Positions 1 to 8,026 of a stretch of 57,966 bases of DNA are shown in pieces; positions within the stretch are counted from its first letter, which is position 1; each line of letters begins with the position of its first letter. Source of the stretch: Azospirillum halopraeferens DSM 3675 (GTDB lineage Bacteria; Pseudomonadota; Alphaproteobacteria; Azospirillales; Azospirillaceae); assembly GCF_000429625.1 (NCBI RefSeq), contig NZ_KE386929.1, forward strand, positions 86,426 through 144,391, in the 5' to 3' direction. A program made the position numbers and the translations under genes. The notes under the pieces were generated by a model. That model saw only the letters and a program-made list of their open reading frames with translations. It ran no database searches and was not told the DNA's origin.

Positions 1-1
1 C

Positions 2-504
2 GTTTCAACCCACGCTCCCGCACGGGGAGCGACCGTTCGAGATCGCCCGCACTCCGCAAGAGCTGTGGGTTTCAACCCACGCTCCCGCACGGGGAGCGAC
101 CGCTCGGTCCCTTGGTACGTGCTGACCGGCTCCTACGGTTTCAACCCACGCTCCCGCACGGGGAGCGACCTCCTCCCTCCTCCTCCCTCCCTCTCCTCCT
201 CCGTTTCAACCCACGCTCCCGCACGGGGAGCGACCTGCTTGGGGTTACTCATCTCGGAACGCCCTCGGTGGTTTCAACCCACGCTCCCGCACGGGGAGCG
301 ACCGGAATGGCTGGAGGTGGACGACCCGCTTCTCGGCGTTTCAACCCACGCTCCCGCACGGGGAGCGACCTCCGTCACCCCGCCGCCGACTGCACAGGCC
401 CTCGGGTTTCAACCCACGCTCCCGCACGGGGAGCGACGTCACGCACAACGGCATCGACTACTACGTCAACGGGTTTCAACCCACGCTCCCGCACGGGGAG
501 CGAC
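2..504 (-). CRISPR. CRISPR array, type I-C-like repeats, 8 repeats visible (continues left)
   Basis: Eight identical 32-bp repeats start at 2, 69, 138, 203, 271, 338, 406 and 473 and are separated by seven spacers of 33-37 bp. On the minus strand each repeat begins GTCGCTCCCC and ends GGGTTGAAAC, with a GCTCCC/GGGAGC hairpin stem; this is the classic subtype I-C (Dvulg) form. By that family's convention the crRNA precursor is read leftward, so the leader is right of 504 and the youngest spacer is 438-472. No repeat is degenerate, and the first begins at base 2, so the array runs past the left edge. No cas gene is in the window. Subtype is inferred from the repeat alone. Confidence 0.97.
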
Positions 505-697
505 TCCCTCATTCTATGCACTTGTCCAAGAACCCGAAAGTGCGGCCGTTGCGCGAACCTCCGGGGCCGCGGCGGCGGGGACCAGGGTAGCGTGGTCGGG
601 CGTCGGAGAAAAGAGTTGCCATCCAAGGGGTTGAGGCGTACGCGAACCGGCCGGGGATTCGGCGGGTGCTCGGGGTTCGCGCGGATGGCGGCCTGCC
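505..697 (-). promoter_or_regulatory. probable CRISPR leader / gene-free spacer
   Basis: This 193-bp stretch lies between the leader-side end of the array and the stop codon of the ABC ATPase. I see no protein-like reading frame in it. On the minus strand a TAGAAT hexamer (complement of 511-516) could be a -10 element for the array, but no convincing -35 accompanies it. The leader role is inferred from repeat orientation. Confidence 0.45.
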
Positions 698-2209
698 CTA
701 TCCCGCGCCCGCCATCATCAGGCCCAGCCGGCGCTCGTCGGCGTCGGCCGGGGCCACCTCGCCGGCGATGCGGCCGTCGACCATCACCAGGATGCGGTCG
801 GCCAGCGTCAGGATCTCCTCCAGCTCCGCCGACACCAGAAGGATCGCCTTGCCGGCATCGCGCAGGGCCAGCAGGCGTTTGTGGATGAACGCGATGGCCC
901 CGATGTCGACGCCCCGGGTGGGCTGGCCGACCAGCAGCAGGTCGGGGTTGCGCTCGATCTCGCGGGCCAGCACCAGCTTCTGCTGGTTGCCACCGGAAAA
1001 GCCGGCCGTGGGCAGGTCGGGCGCGCGGGGGCGGACGTCGTAGGCGTCCATCAGCCCGGCGCAGTGGGCGCGCACGGCGCGGCCGTCCATCAGGACGCGG
1101 CCGTTGTACGCGGCATCGTCGTGGTAGCCGAGGATGGCGCTCTCCCGCGCCGCGAAGGCGGTGACCAGGCCGACGCGCTGGCGATCCTCCGGCACATGGG
1201 CGACGCCGCGCCGGCGCAGGGCGCGCGGGTCAAGGCGCGCCGGCGGCGCGCCGCCGAGTCGCACCGTGCCCGCCGCAGCCGGGCGCATGCCGGCCAGGGC
1301 CTCCAGCAGCTCCGACTGGCCGTTGCCGGAGACGCCGGCGATGCCGACGATCTCGCCCGCGCGCACCGTCAGGTCGACGCCGCGCACCCGCTCCACCCCG
1401 GCACCGTCGGTCACCCGCAGCCCCTCCACCGCCAGCACCACCGGCCCCGGCGCCGCAGGGCGCTTGTCCACCCGCAGCGGCACCTTGCGGCCGACCATCA
1501 GCTCCGCCAGCTCCTCCCGCCCGGTGGCGGCGGTGGCGCGCCGGGCCACCACCCGGCCGGCGCGCATCACCGTGACCGCGTCGGTCAGCTCCATGATCTC
1601 GCGCAGCTTGTGGGTGATCAGGATGACCGTCCGCCCGGCAGCGGTCAGGGCGCGCAGCACGCGGAACAGGTGGTCGGCCTCCTGCGGGGTCAGCACCCCC
1701 GTGGGCTCGTCGAGGATCAGCAGCTCGGCGCCGCGGTGGAGCGCCTTGAGGATCTCCACCCGCTGGCGCGCCCCCACCGGCAGGTCGCCCACCGGCCGGT
1801 CCGGCTCCACCTCCAGGCCGAATTCCCGCTCCAGGCGCAGCAGGTCGGCACGCGCCCGCTCCAGCCCCGGCCGCAGCCGCGCACCGCCCTCCACCCCCAG
1901 CAGCACGTTCTCCAGAACGGTGAAGGTGTCCACCAGCATGAAGTGCTGGTGCACCATGCCGATGCCGCAGGCCATGGCGTCGCGCGGGCCGGTGATGGTC
2001 ACCCGGCGCCCGCCCACCCGGATCTCCCCGGCGTCGGGGCGCAGGAAGCCATAGACGATGTTCATGATCGTCGACTTGCCGGCGCCGTTCTCGCCGATGA
2101 TGCCGTGGATGGTGCCGCGCTCCACCCGCAGCGACACCCCGCGGTTGGCGTGGTTGGCACCGAACCACTTGTCGATGCCCACCACCTCCAGCGCCGGTTC
2201 CCCCGCCAT
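698..2209 (-). CDS. ABC importer ATP-binding protein, tandem NBD (BMP/nucleoside or simple-sugar type)
   Basis: A 503-residue protein with two fused ABC ATPase domains, the layout of ATPases in sugar and purine-nucleoside importers (RbsA/YufO type). The first domain has Walker A GENGAGKST (about residues 39-47), a Q-loop GMVHQHFMLV and Walker B LLILDEPTGVL. The second has the usual degenerate P-loop GVSGNGQSE, a signature FSGGNQQKLVLAREI and a Walker-B-like LLLVGQPTRGVD with Gln in place of the acidic residue. It would power import from the cytoplasmic face of the inner membrane. It starts 13 bp after the BMP binding-protein gene, so the two form one leftward operon. Permease genes would be expected next, but the CRISPR array follows. 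The substrate cannot be read from the ATPase; the BMP partner suggests nucleosides. Confidence 0.93.
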   Translation of the reverse strand: MAGEPALEVVGIDKWFGANHANRGVSLRVERGTIHGIIGENGAGKSTIMNIVYGFLRPDAGEIRVGGRRVTITGPRDAMACGIGMVHQHFMLVDTFTVLENVLLGVEGGARLRPGLERARADLLRLEREFGLEVEPDRPVGDLPVGARQRVEILKALHRGAELLILDEPTGVLTPQEADHLFRVLRALTAAGRTVILITHKLREIMELTDAVTVMRAGRVVARRATAATGREELAELMVGRKVPLRVDKRPAAPGPVVLAVEGLRVTDGAGVERVRGVDLTVRAGEIVGIAGVSGNGQSELLEALAGMRPAAAGTVRLGGAPPARLDPRALRRRGVAHVPEDRQRVGLVTAFAARESAILGYHDDAAYNGRVLMDGRAVRAHCAGLMDAYDVRPRAPDLPTAGFSGGNQQKLVLAREIERNPDLLLVGQPTRGVDIGAIAFIHKRLLALRDAGKAILLVSAELEEILTLADRILVMVDGRIAGEVAPADADERRLGLMMAGAG

Positions 2210-2222
2210 GGCCGCCGTGGCC

Positions 2223-3203
2223 CTACGGCTGGTAGGGCTGCACCGTCAGCGTGCCGGCGACGATTCGCGCCCGCGCCTCCTCCAGCGCCGCCTCCATCTC
2301 CGGCGTGACCAGCGCCCGGTTGTGCTCGTCCAGGGCATAGCCGACGCCGTCCTCGGCCAGCCCCATCACCCGGTGCCCGGCCAGGCCGGCGCCGTCGCGC
2401 GCCGCCTTGAAGCATTCGTACACCGCGACGTCCACGCGCTTGAGCATCGAGGTCAGCACCCGGCCGGGATGCAGCCCGTTCTGGTTGCTGTCCACGCCGA
2501 TGCCCAGCCGGCCGGCGTCGGCGGCGGCCTGAAGCACGCCGAGGCCGGTCGCCCCGGCGGCGGCGTAGACCACGTCGGCGCCGCGGGCGAACTGGCTGCG
2601 CGCCAGCTCGGCCCCGCGCATGGGATCGTTCCAGGCGGCCGGGGTGGCGCCGGTCATGTTGGACAGCACCCGGGCGTCGGGCCGGGCATGGGTGACGCCC
2701 TGCTCGTAGCCGGTCCGGAAGTTGCGAATCAGCGGGATGTCCATGCCGCCGACGAAGCCCACTGTGCCGCTCTGCGACGCCAGGGCCGCCAGCATGCCCA
2801 CGAGGAAGGAGCCCTCATGCTCCTTGAAGGTGACGGAGCGGACGTTGGGCAGGTCCACCACCCCGTCGATCAGGCAGAAGCGGGTGTCGGGAAACTCCCT
2901 GGCCACCGTTTCCACCGCCGCCGCCTGGGAGAACCCCATGGCCGCCACCACGTCGGCGCCGCGGCGCGCCAGGGTGCGCATGGCCTGTTCGCGCTGCGTC
3001 TCGCCGGTCAGTTCGACCTCGCGGTAGGCGATGCCGGTTTCCGCCCGGAACCGCTCGGCCCCCACATAGGCGGCCTCGTTGAAGGATTTGTCGAACTTGC
3101 CGCCGGTGTCGTAGACGACCCCCGGCACGAAATCCGCCGCCGTCGCCCCGCCGGTCGCCAGCATGAACCCCAACGCCGCCGCCACAAGACCTGCCCGCAC
3201 CAT
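2223..3203 (-). CDS. BMP-family ABC transporter substrate-binding protein (Sec-exported)
   Basis: A 326-residue periplasmic binding protein of the basic membrane protein (PnrA/BmpA) family, known in other bacteria to bind purine nucleosides. Family marks are GGKFDKSFNEAAY near the mature N-terminus, FKEHEGSFLVGMLAAL mid-protein and the GADVVYAAAGATG stretch. The start at 3203 is chosen because GGGAGG stands just upstream and the first 22 residues form a Sec signal peptide ending GGATAA. The frame stays open upstream, but that stretch looks non-coding. It is first in an operon with the ATPase. A second BMP protein lies at 6514-7536 and shares the same motifs. Confidence 0.93.
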   Translation of the reverse strand: MVRAGLVAAALGFMLATGGATAADFVPGVVYDTGGKFDKSFNEAAYVGAERFRAETGIAYREVELTGETQREQAMRTLARRGADVVAAMGFSQAAAVETVAREFPDTRFCLIDGVVDLPNVRSVTFKEHEGSFLVGMLAALASQSGTVGFVGGMDIPLIRNFRTGYEQGVTHARPDARVLSNMTGATPAAWNDPMRGAELARSQFARGADVVYAAAGATGLGVLQAAADAGRLGIGVDSNQNGLHPGRVLTSMLKRVDVAVYECFKAARDGAGLAGHRVMGLAEDGVGYALDEHNRALVTPEMEAALEEARARIVAGTLTVQPYQP

Positions 3204-3556
3204 CCCCGCCTCCCGCGCTGCCCGCCGGCCCGCCCCGGCGGTCCGGCCCGCGCGCCAGGATAATCGCCACCCCGGCCCCGCGACAGCGGAATTGCCGGCA
3301 ATCAATTCGCCGCGCCAACAGTTCGCCTGCATAATAGAGTGGTGAGCGCGCTGCAATGACGCACCGTTCGGTTGTCATATTTGTCTTTCATTCATGAAAT
3401 TTTTGAAACACAATCATCGGGCCGGACGAATGAGCCGGGCGCTCCGGCGCCGGCGGCGGGGCGAAGCCGGCGACGGGTGGTCATCGAGTGCGGAAGATGC
3501 TGTTTGCCGAAGCGTTGCGCGTGATCGCGGATCAATCGTCGAAGGAATCGCCCGCC
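3204..3556. promoter_or_regulatory. divergent promoter region between BMP operon and GGDEF-EAL gene
   Basis: A 353-bp gene-free region that is clearly more AT-rich around 3320-3415 than its surroundings. On the minus strand TATTAT (complement of 3331-3336) is a possible -10 for the BMP operon, without a clear -35. Rightward, a GAAGGAA ribosome-binding site at 3541-3547 fixes the ATG at 3557. Alternative upstream starts exist in the same frame (GTG 3488, ATG 3497) but lack a good ribosome-binding site. Confidence 0.4.
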
Positions 3557-5614
3557 ATGAGTCAGGAGACGGAGGAGCAGTACCGCAGCATCTTCGAGAA
3601 CGCCGTCGAGGGCATCTACCAGACCACCGTGGACGGCCGGTACCTGCGGGTGAACCCGGCGCTGGCGCGCATCTACGGCTATGACGGCCCCGAAGAACTG
3701 ATCGTCAACCTGACGGACATCGCCGGCCAGCTCTATGTGGACCCCGGCCGCCGCGAAGCCTTCGGCGAACTGATGGTCCGTCAGGGCGTGGTGCACAATT
3801 TCGAGGCGCGGGTCTTCCGCCGCGACGGCTCGATCATCTGGATCTCGGAAAACGCGCGCTGCGTGCGCGGTGCCGACGGGGCCATCCGATTCTACGAGGG
3901 CACCGTCCAGGACATCACCGAGCGCAAGCAGCACGAGGAGAAGATCCGGCTGCTGGCCACCGTCTTCCTCAACGTCGCCGACGGCATCCTGATCGTCGAC
4001 CCCGAGCTGATGGTCCAGGCGGTCAACCCCGCCTACACCGCGATGACCGCCTTCGAGATCGATGAGCTGGTGGGGCAGCCGCTGGTGCTCTTCCACCACG
4101 GCAGCCACGAGCGCGCCTTCATCGAGGAGATCTGGCGCACGGCCCAGCAGGCCGGCCGCTGGCAGGGCGAGATCGTCACCTTCCGCCGCTCGGGCGAGGA
4201 GTTTTCGGCGGAGATGACGGTGTCCGCCGTGCGCTCCCCCGGCGGCACGCTGGAGCATTACGTGCTCACCCTGGCCGACATCAGCCAGCGCAAATATCAG
4301 GAACACCAGATCCGCTACCAGGCGAGCTTCGACCGCCTGACTGACCTGCCGAACCGCTGGCTGGTCTGCGAACGGCTGGAGGAGGCGCTGCTGCGCGCCC
4401 AGCGCAGCCGCACCAAGGTCGCCGTCGCCTTCCTCGATCTCAACCGCTTCAAGCAGGTCAACGACACCCTGGGGCACCAGGCCGGGGACGAACTGCTGAA
4501 GATGATCGGGCGGCGCCTGCGCAACGTGACGCGCGTCGCCGACACCGTGGGGCGGCTGGGCGCCGACGAGTTCCTGGTCGTCGCCCCCGACGCCGCCGAC
4601 CGCCTGTCGGGCGGGCGGCTGGCGGAGAAGATCGTCTATTCGATGAACGAGCCCTTTACCATCTTCGGGCAGGAGATCTATTGCGGCGCCTCCATCGGCG
4701 TCGCCTTCTATCCCGACGACGGCGAAACCGCCGACCAGTTGCTGCGCAACGCCGAATTGGCGATGCACCACGCCAAGCGCAATCCGGAGCAGCGCTTCGT
4801 CCTCTACGACGGCACCATGCGGGCGCAGAACGGCTATCACCTCACCCTGGAAAGCGATCTGCGCCGCGCCATCGCCACCGGCGAGTTCGAGCTGTTCTAC
4901 CAGCCCAAGGTGGATCTGGCGCAACGCCGTCTGATCGGGGCGGAGGCGCTGATCCGCTGGCGCCATCCCGGCCGCGGCCTGGTGTCGCCGGCGGAGTTCA
5001 TCCCCCTGGCCGAGGACACCGGCCTGATCTGGGAGATCGGTTGCTGGACCCTGTACAGCGCGGCGCGCACCATGGCGTCGTGGATCGACCGGGGATTGGA
5101 GGCCGGGGTCGTGTCGGTGAACCTGTCGGCCCGCCAGTTCCAGGACGCCCGTCTGGTCGGTCTGGTCCAGTCGGTGATCGAGGAGTCCCGCCTGCCCCCC
5201 GACCGGCTGGAGCTGGAGCTGACCGAGGGCGCCATGATCGGCGACATCGAAAAGGCGGTCGGCGTGCTGAACGGGCTGAAGGGGATCGGCGTCAAGCTGT
5301 CGATCGACGATTTCGGCACCGGCTATTCGTCGCTGGCCTATCTCAAGCGCTTCCCCATCGACACGCTGAAGATCGACCGCAGCTTCGTGCGCGACATCGT
5401 CAAGTCCTCCACCGACCCCGCCATCGTCGGCACCATCGTGAGCCTGGCGGACAGCCTGGGATTCGCCACCATCGCCGAAGGTGTGGAAACGCGGGAGCAG
5501 GCGGACATGCTGCTCCAGCAGCGCTGCACCTGCATCCAGGGCTATCTGATCAGCCGCCCGCTGGAACTCCCCGCCTTCGAAGCGTTCGTGCGCCGGCCGG
5601 GCTTGCAGATCTGA
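3557..5614 (+). CDS. PAS-PAS-GGDEF-EAL cyclic-di-GMP protein (GADEF variant, intact EAL)
   Basis: A 685-residue cytoplasmic signalling protein. Two PAS/PAC sensor modules (about residues 5-125 and 130-255) precede a GGDEF domain (about 265-425) and an EAL domain (about 435-680). The cyclase signature reads GADEF (335-339), so its second Gly is Ala. The phosphodiesterase site looks complete: EAL at 463-465, VNLSARQF, LELELTEGAM, SIDDFGTGYSSL, the Lys and Asp of LKIDRSFV, and AEGVET. I infer a c-di-GMP phosphodiesterase whose GGDEF half may be weak or regulatory. There is no membrane segment. It stands between two BMP-family transport genes, which may hint at its signal. Confidence 0.93.
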   Translation: MSQETEEQYRSIFENAVEGIYQTTVDGRYLRVNPALARIYGYDGPEELIVNLTDIAGQLYVDPGRREAFGELMVRQGVVHNFEARVFRRDGSIIWISENARCVRGADGAIRFYEGTVQDITERKQHEEKIRLLATVFLNVADGILIVDPELMVQAVNPAYTAMTAFEIDELVGQPLVLFHHGSHERAFIEEIWRTAQQAGRWQGEIVTFRRSGEEFSAEMTVSAVRSPGGTLEHYVLTLADISQRKYQEHQIRYQASFDRLTDLPNRWLVCERLEEALLRAQRSRTKVAVAFLDLNRFKQVNDTLGHQAGDELLKMIGRRLRNVTRVADTVGRLGADEFLVVAPDAADRLSGGRLAEKIVYSMNEPFTIFGQEIYCGASIGVAFYPDDGETADQLLRNAELAMHHAKRNPEQRFVLYDGTMRAQNGYHLTLESDLRRAIATGEFELFYQPKVDLAQRRLIGAEALIRWRHPGRGLVSPAEFIPLAEDTGLIWEIGCWTLYSAARTMASWIDRGLEAGVVSVNLSARQFQDARLVGLVQSVIEESRLPPDRLELELTEGAMIGDIEKAVGVLNGLKGIGVKLSIDDFGTGYSSLAYLKRFPIDTLKIDRSFVRDIVKSSTDPAIVGTIVSLADSLGFATIAEGVETREQADMLLQQRCTCIQGYLISRPLELPAFEAFVRRPGLQI

Positions 5615-5707
5615 AGAGGAGGCGTGCCGGCCGGCACCGGATTCCGGTGGCCGCTTCGCCCCGCCGCCGGTAGGCTGGGCAGCGCCGTTTCCGGGGGAAG
5701 AGGATTC

Positions 5708-6514
5708 ATGCCGCGCCTGCTGCTCGTCCTTTGGGTCATCGTCGCGCTCGCCCTGCCCCTGCCGGCCGCGGCGGCAGGGGCGGCACAGGTGCTGCTGTAC
5801 GAGGCGGTGCCCGCCGTCGGCGGCGACGCCCCGGCGGCGGCCCCTTATGCGCAGCGCGAGGCGCTGACCGGCCGGGTCGCGCGGGAGGTCGTGCCGGGCG
5901 TTCTCGCCGCTCTCGGCGTGGCGCCGGAAGCGGCGTCGACCAGCGCCACCTTCGGTGGCTGGCAACGGCGCACCAACCCGACCCTCGCCACCACCCTGGA
6001 CCTGCCCGACCCCGACGCCGACCGGGTGGCGGCGGCCCTGGGATGGGTGCTGCGCCAGGACAGCGTCCTGGTGGCGGAGATCCCCGACCGCGAGCAGGGG
6101 GCCACCCGCTACGTCATCCTGCGCGTCGCCGAGGGGGCCCTGACCCCGAACCTGGGGCAGGCCTTCTTCGAGTTGCTGGCGGACATTCATCCCGGCATGG
6201 GCGGCGGCTACACCGCGCTCGGCGATTCGCTGCTGTTCCTGAACCTGCGCGACGGGACGGGTACGCCCTACAGCGGGCTCGACGACGCGTCCTTCGCGGC
6301 GGCGCTGGGCATGGCCGTCGACCTGTTCACCTACACCAAGCCGAAACTGTATGATTCCGGCCGGGCCGACGCCCGGCTGATCGGGAACGACTGGAGCGCG
6401 CATCCCGACGGGGCGGCCTATGCCGCCATCATCGGGCCGGATGCGCTGGACGCTCTGCGGCCCCTGCGAACCCGCGTCGACGCGCTGCTGCGCGACGCCG
6501 CCACCCCGCCCTGA
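5708..6514 (+). CDS. exported protein of unknown function
   Basis: A 268-residue protein I do not recognise. The ATG at 5708 follows GGGGGAAGAGGA. The first 22 or so residues (MPRLLLVLWVIVALALPLP...AAAAG) are a Sec signal peptide, so it is probably periplasmic. The mature part has no cysteine cluster, no membrane helix and no catalytic motif I can name; it holds segments such as VLLYEAVPAVGGDAP, FGGWQRRTNPTLATTLDLPD and HPGMGGGYTALGDSLLFLNL. Its TGA overlaps the ATG of the Tat-exported BMP protein by one base (TGATG), so the two are probably translationally coupled and may work together. Confidence 0.8.
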   Translation: MPRLLLVLWVIVALALPLPAAAAGAAQVLLYEAVPAVGGDAPAAAPYAQREALTGRVAREVVPGVLAALGVAPEAASTSATFGGWQRRTNPTLATTLDLPDPDADRVAAALGWVLRQDSVLVAEIPDREQGATRYVILRVAEGALTPNLGQAFFELLADIHPGMGGGYTALGDSLLFLNLRDGTGTPYSGLDDASFAAALGMAVDLFTYTKPKLYDSGRADARLIGNDWSAHPDGAAYAAIIGPDALDALRPLRTRVDALLRDAATPP

Positions 6515-7536
6515 TGCCCCTGACGATGCGGTTGCCCATGCCCCGACTGACCCGCCGCCGTTTCCTCGCCCTGACGCTGGCGTCGGCCGCCGCGGCCCCG
6601 GCCGGCCGGTCCGGCGGTGCGGCGGCCGCCGGGATGGCACCGGCGCTGATCTATGCGGTCGGCCAGAAGTTCGACAAGAGCTTCAACGAAGGGGCCTACC
6701 ACGGCGCGCAGGCCTTCACGGCCGAAACCGGCATCGGCGTGATCGAGGCGCAGCCGCAGGCGGTCGCCCAGTTCGCGCAGACCGTGAACGCGGCGGTGCG
6801 CCGCGGCGCAACCGACGTTGTGGTCATCGGCTTCTATTACGCCACGCCGCTGGCCGAGGTCGCCGACCGCCACCCGACGGTCCGCTTCACCATCGTCGAC
6901 GCCGTGGTGGACCGGCCCAACGTGCAGTCCGTCGTGTTCAAGGAGCAGGAGGGATCGTTCCTCGTCGGCGTGCTCGCCGCGCTGGCGTCGAAGACCGGGA
7001 CGATCGGCTTCATCGGGGCCATGGACATCCCGCTGCTGCGCAAGTTCATCGCCGGGTTCGAGCAGGGGGCGCGCCACGCCCGTCCCGACGTGCGCACCCT
7101 GGTCAACTTCGTCGGCGCGACACCGGACGCCTTCAACGATCCGGCGACCGGCGCGGAGGTGGCGCGCAGCCAGTTCGAACGGGGCGCCGACGTGGTGTTC
7201 GCCGGTGCGGGAACGTCCAATTTCGGCATCTTCTCGGCCGCCCGCGACGCCGGCCGCCTGGCCATCGGGGTGGATGCCAACCAGAACCCGCTGCAGCCCG
7301 GCACCATCCTCACCTCGATGCTCAAGCGCACCGACGAGGCGGTGAAGCGCGCGCTGCACGCCGCCCGCGACGGCACCTGGACGCCCGGCGTCCGGTCCCT
7401 GGGGCTGGAGGAGGGGGCGGTCGACTACGCCGTGGACGAGCACAACCGCCCGCTTCTCTCCCCGGCCATGGTGGAGGCGGCGGAGCAGGCCCGCCGCGCC
7501 ATCATCGAAGGGCGCATCACCGTGGCCGTGCCGTAA
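6514..7536 (+). CDS. BMP-family binding protein with Tat signal peptide
   Basis: A 340-residue BMP/PnrA-family periplasmic binding protein, clearly a paralogue of the one at 2223-3203 (shared GQKFDKSFNEGAYHGAQAF, FKEQEGSFLVGVLAALAS, GADVVFAGAGTSN). Unlike its neighbour it carries a twin-arginine motif, LTRRRFLALTLASAAAAP, so it is probably exported folded by Tat. The ATG at 6514 overlaps the previous stop; in-frame ATGs at 6526 and 6538 are alternatives, and all keep the Tat motif. No ATPase or permease is beside it on this strand. It may share the ATPase at 698-2209 or act as a sensor protein; both are inference. Confidence 0.92.
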   Translation: MPLTMRLPMPRLTRRRFLALTLASAAAAPAGRSGGAAAAGMAPALIYAVGQKFDKSFNEGAYHGAQAFTAETGIGVIEAQPQAVAQFAQTVNAAVRRGATDVVVIGFYYATPLAEVADRHPTVRFTIVDAVVDRPNVQSVVFKEQEGSFLVGVLAALASKTGTIGFIGAMDIPLLRKFIAGFEQGARHARPDVRTLVNFVGATPDAFNDPATGAEVARSQFERGADVVFAGAGTSNFGIFSAARDAGRLAIGVDANQNPLQPGTILTSMLKRTDEAVKRALHAARDGTWTPGVRSLGLEEGAVDYAVDEHNRPLLSPAMVEAAEQARRAIIEGRITVAVP

Positions 7537-7553
7537 TCACGGCCGCGCCACGA

Positions 7554-7724
7554 TCACGGCACCGTGCACAACACCCGGTCGCTGACGCGCATGTTCTCGC
7601 GCGCAGCCGCGCGGCGCGCCTCGTCCGCGTCGGCCCAGTGGCTCCGCCCGCCCAGCACCGTCAACTCACCGTTGCGCATCGCCACGTACAAGCCGGTCCG
7701 GCCCAAATTCACGATCCGCACCAT
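7554..7724 (-). CDS. small conserved-looking protein, 56 aa, unknown function
   Basis: A 56-residue frame beginning MVRIVNLGRTGLYVAMRNG and ending VSDRVLCTVP. It is supported by a strong ribosome-binding site GGAGG seven bases before the ATG, by ordinary amino-acid composition, and by filling a gap where no other frame makes sense. It contains a GRSHW segment followed by an alanine/arginine-rich helix (DADEARRAAARENM). There is no signal peptide or membrane segment. It converges with the Tat-BMP gene, with an 17-bp gap between the stops. Function unknown. Confidence 0.6.
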   Translation of the reverse strand: MVRIVNLGRTGLYVAMRNGELTVLGGRSHWADADEARRAAARENMRVSDRVLCTVP

Positions 7725-8026
7725 CGCATTCCTCCCTCACCCGATGCGCAAGTCGCATAAAGTTTTATATGTTTCCATGAAGAACCCGCCGGCTTTGTTT
7801 ATCACCCACATCGGCAATCGGCGAAGTTCTTTGTATAGAGACTGACCGAACAACCAAGGAACCGTCAAGCGGCGAATAGTCAATCCGCCGAAAGTAATGA
7901 TCTACATTTTTGTTGAATGCGGTTGAATCCGCGCGGGCGAACGCGTCATGATCGTGACAATCCCGTGACCCTCCCCGCCGACCGCGGGCGGAACGGGCCG
8001 TCACAACCCGCGAACGCCCTCCCCCG
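7725..8026. promoter_or_regulatory. AT-rich intergenic region between divergent genes
   Basis: About 300 bp without a gene. The part 7755-7960 is strikingly AT-rich for this genome (for example AAAGTTTTATATG at 7760-7772 and TACATTTTTGTTG at 7903-7915). It must hold the promoter of the small minus-strand gene and that of the histidine kinase at 8027. I could not assign a clean -35/-10 pair on either strand. Confidence 0.35.

Noticed and set aside
65..888. Open frames of 189 and 258 residues across the CRISPR array
   Set aside because: They consist of translated 32-bp repeats (repeating VSTHAPARGAT / FNPRSRTGSD) and have no protein character.
3392..6640. Minus-strand open frame of 1082 residues
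   Set aside because: It lies antisense to the GGDEF-EAL and exported-protein genes, is rich in His/Gln/Arg/Gly as expected for antisense high-GC DNA, and has no domain.
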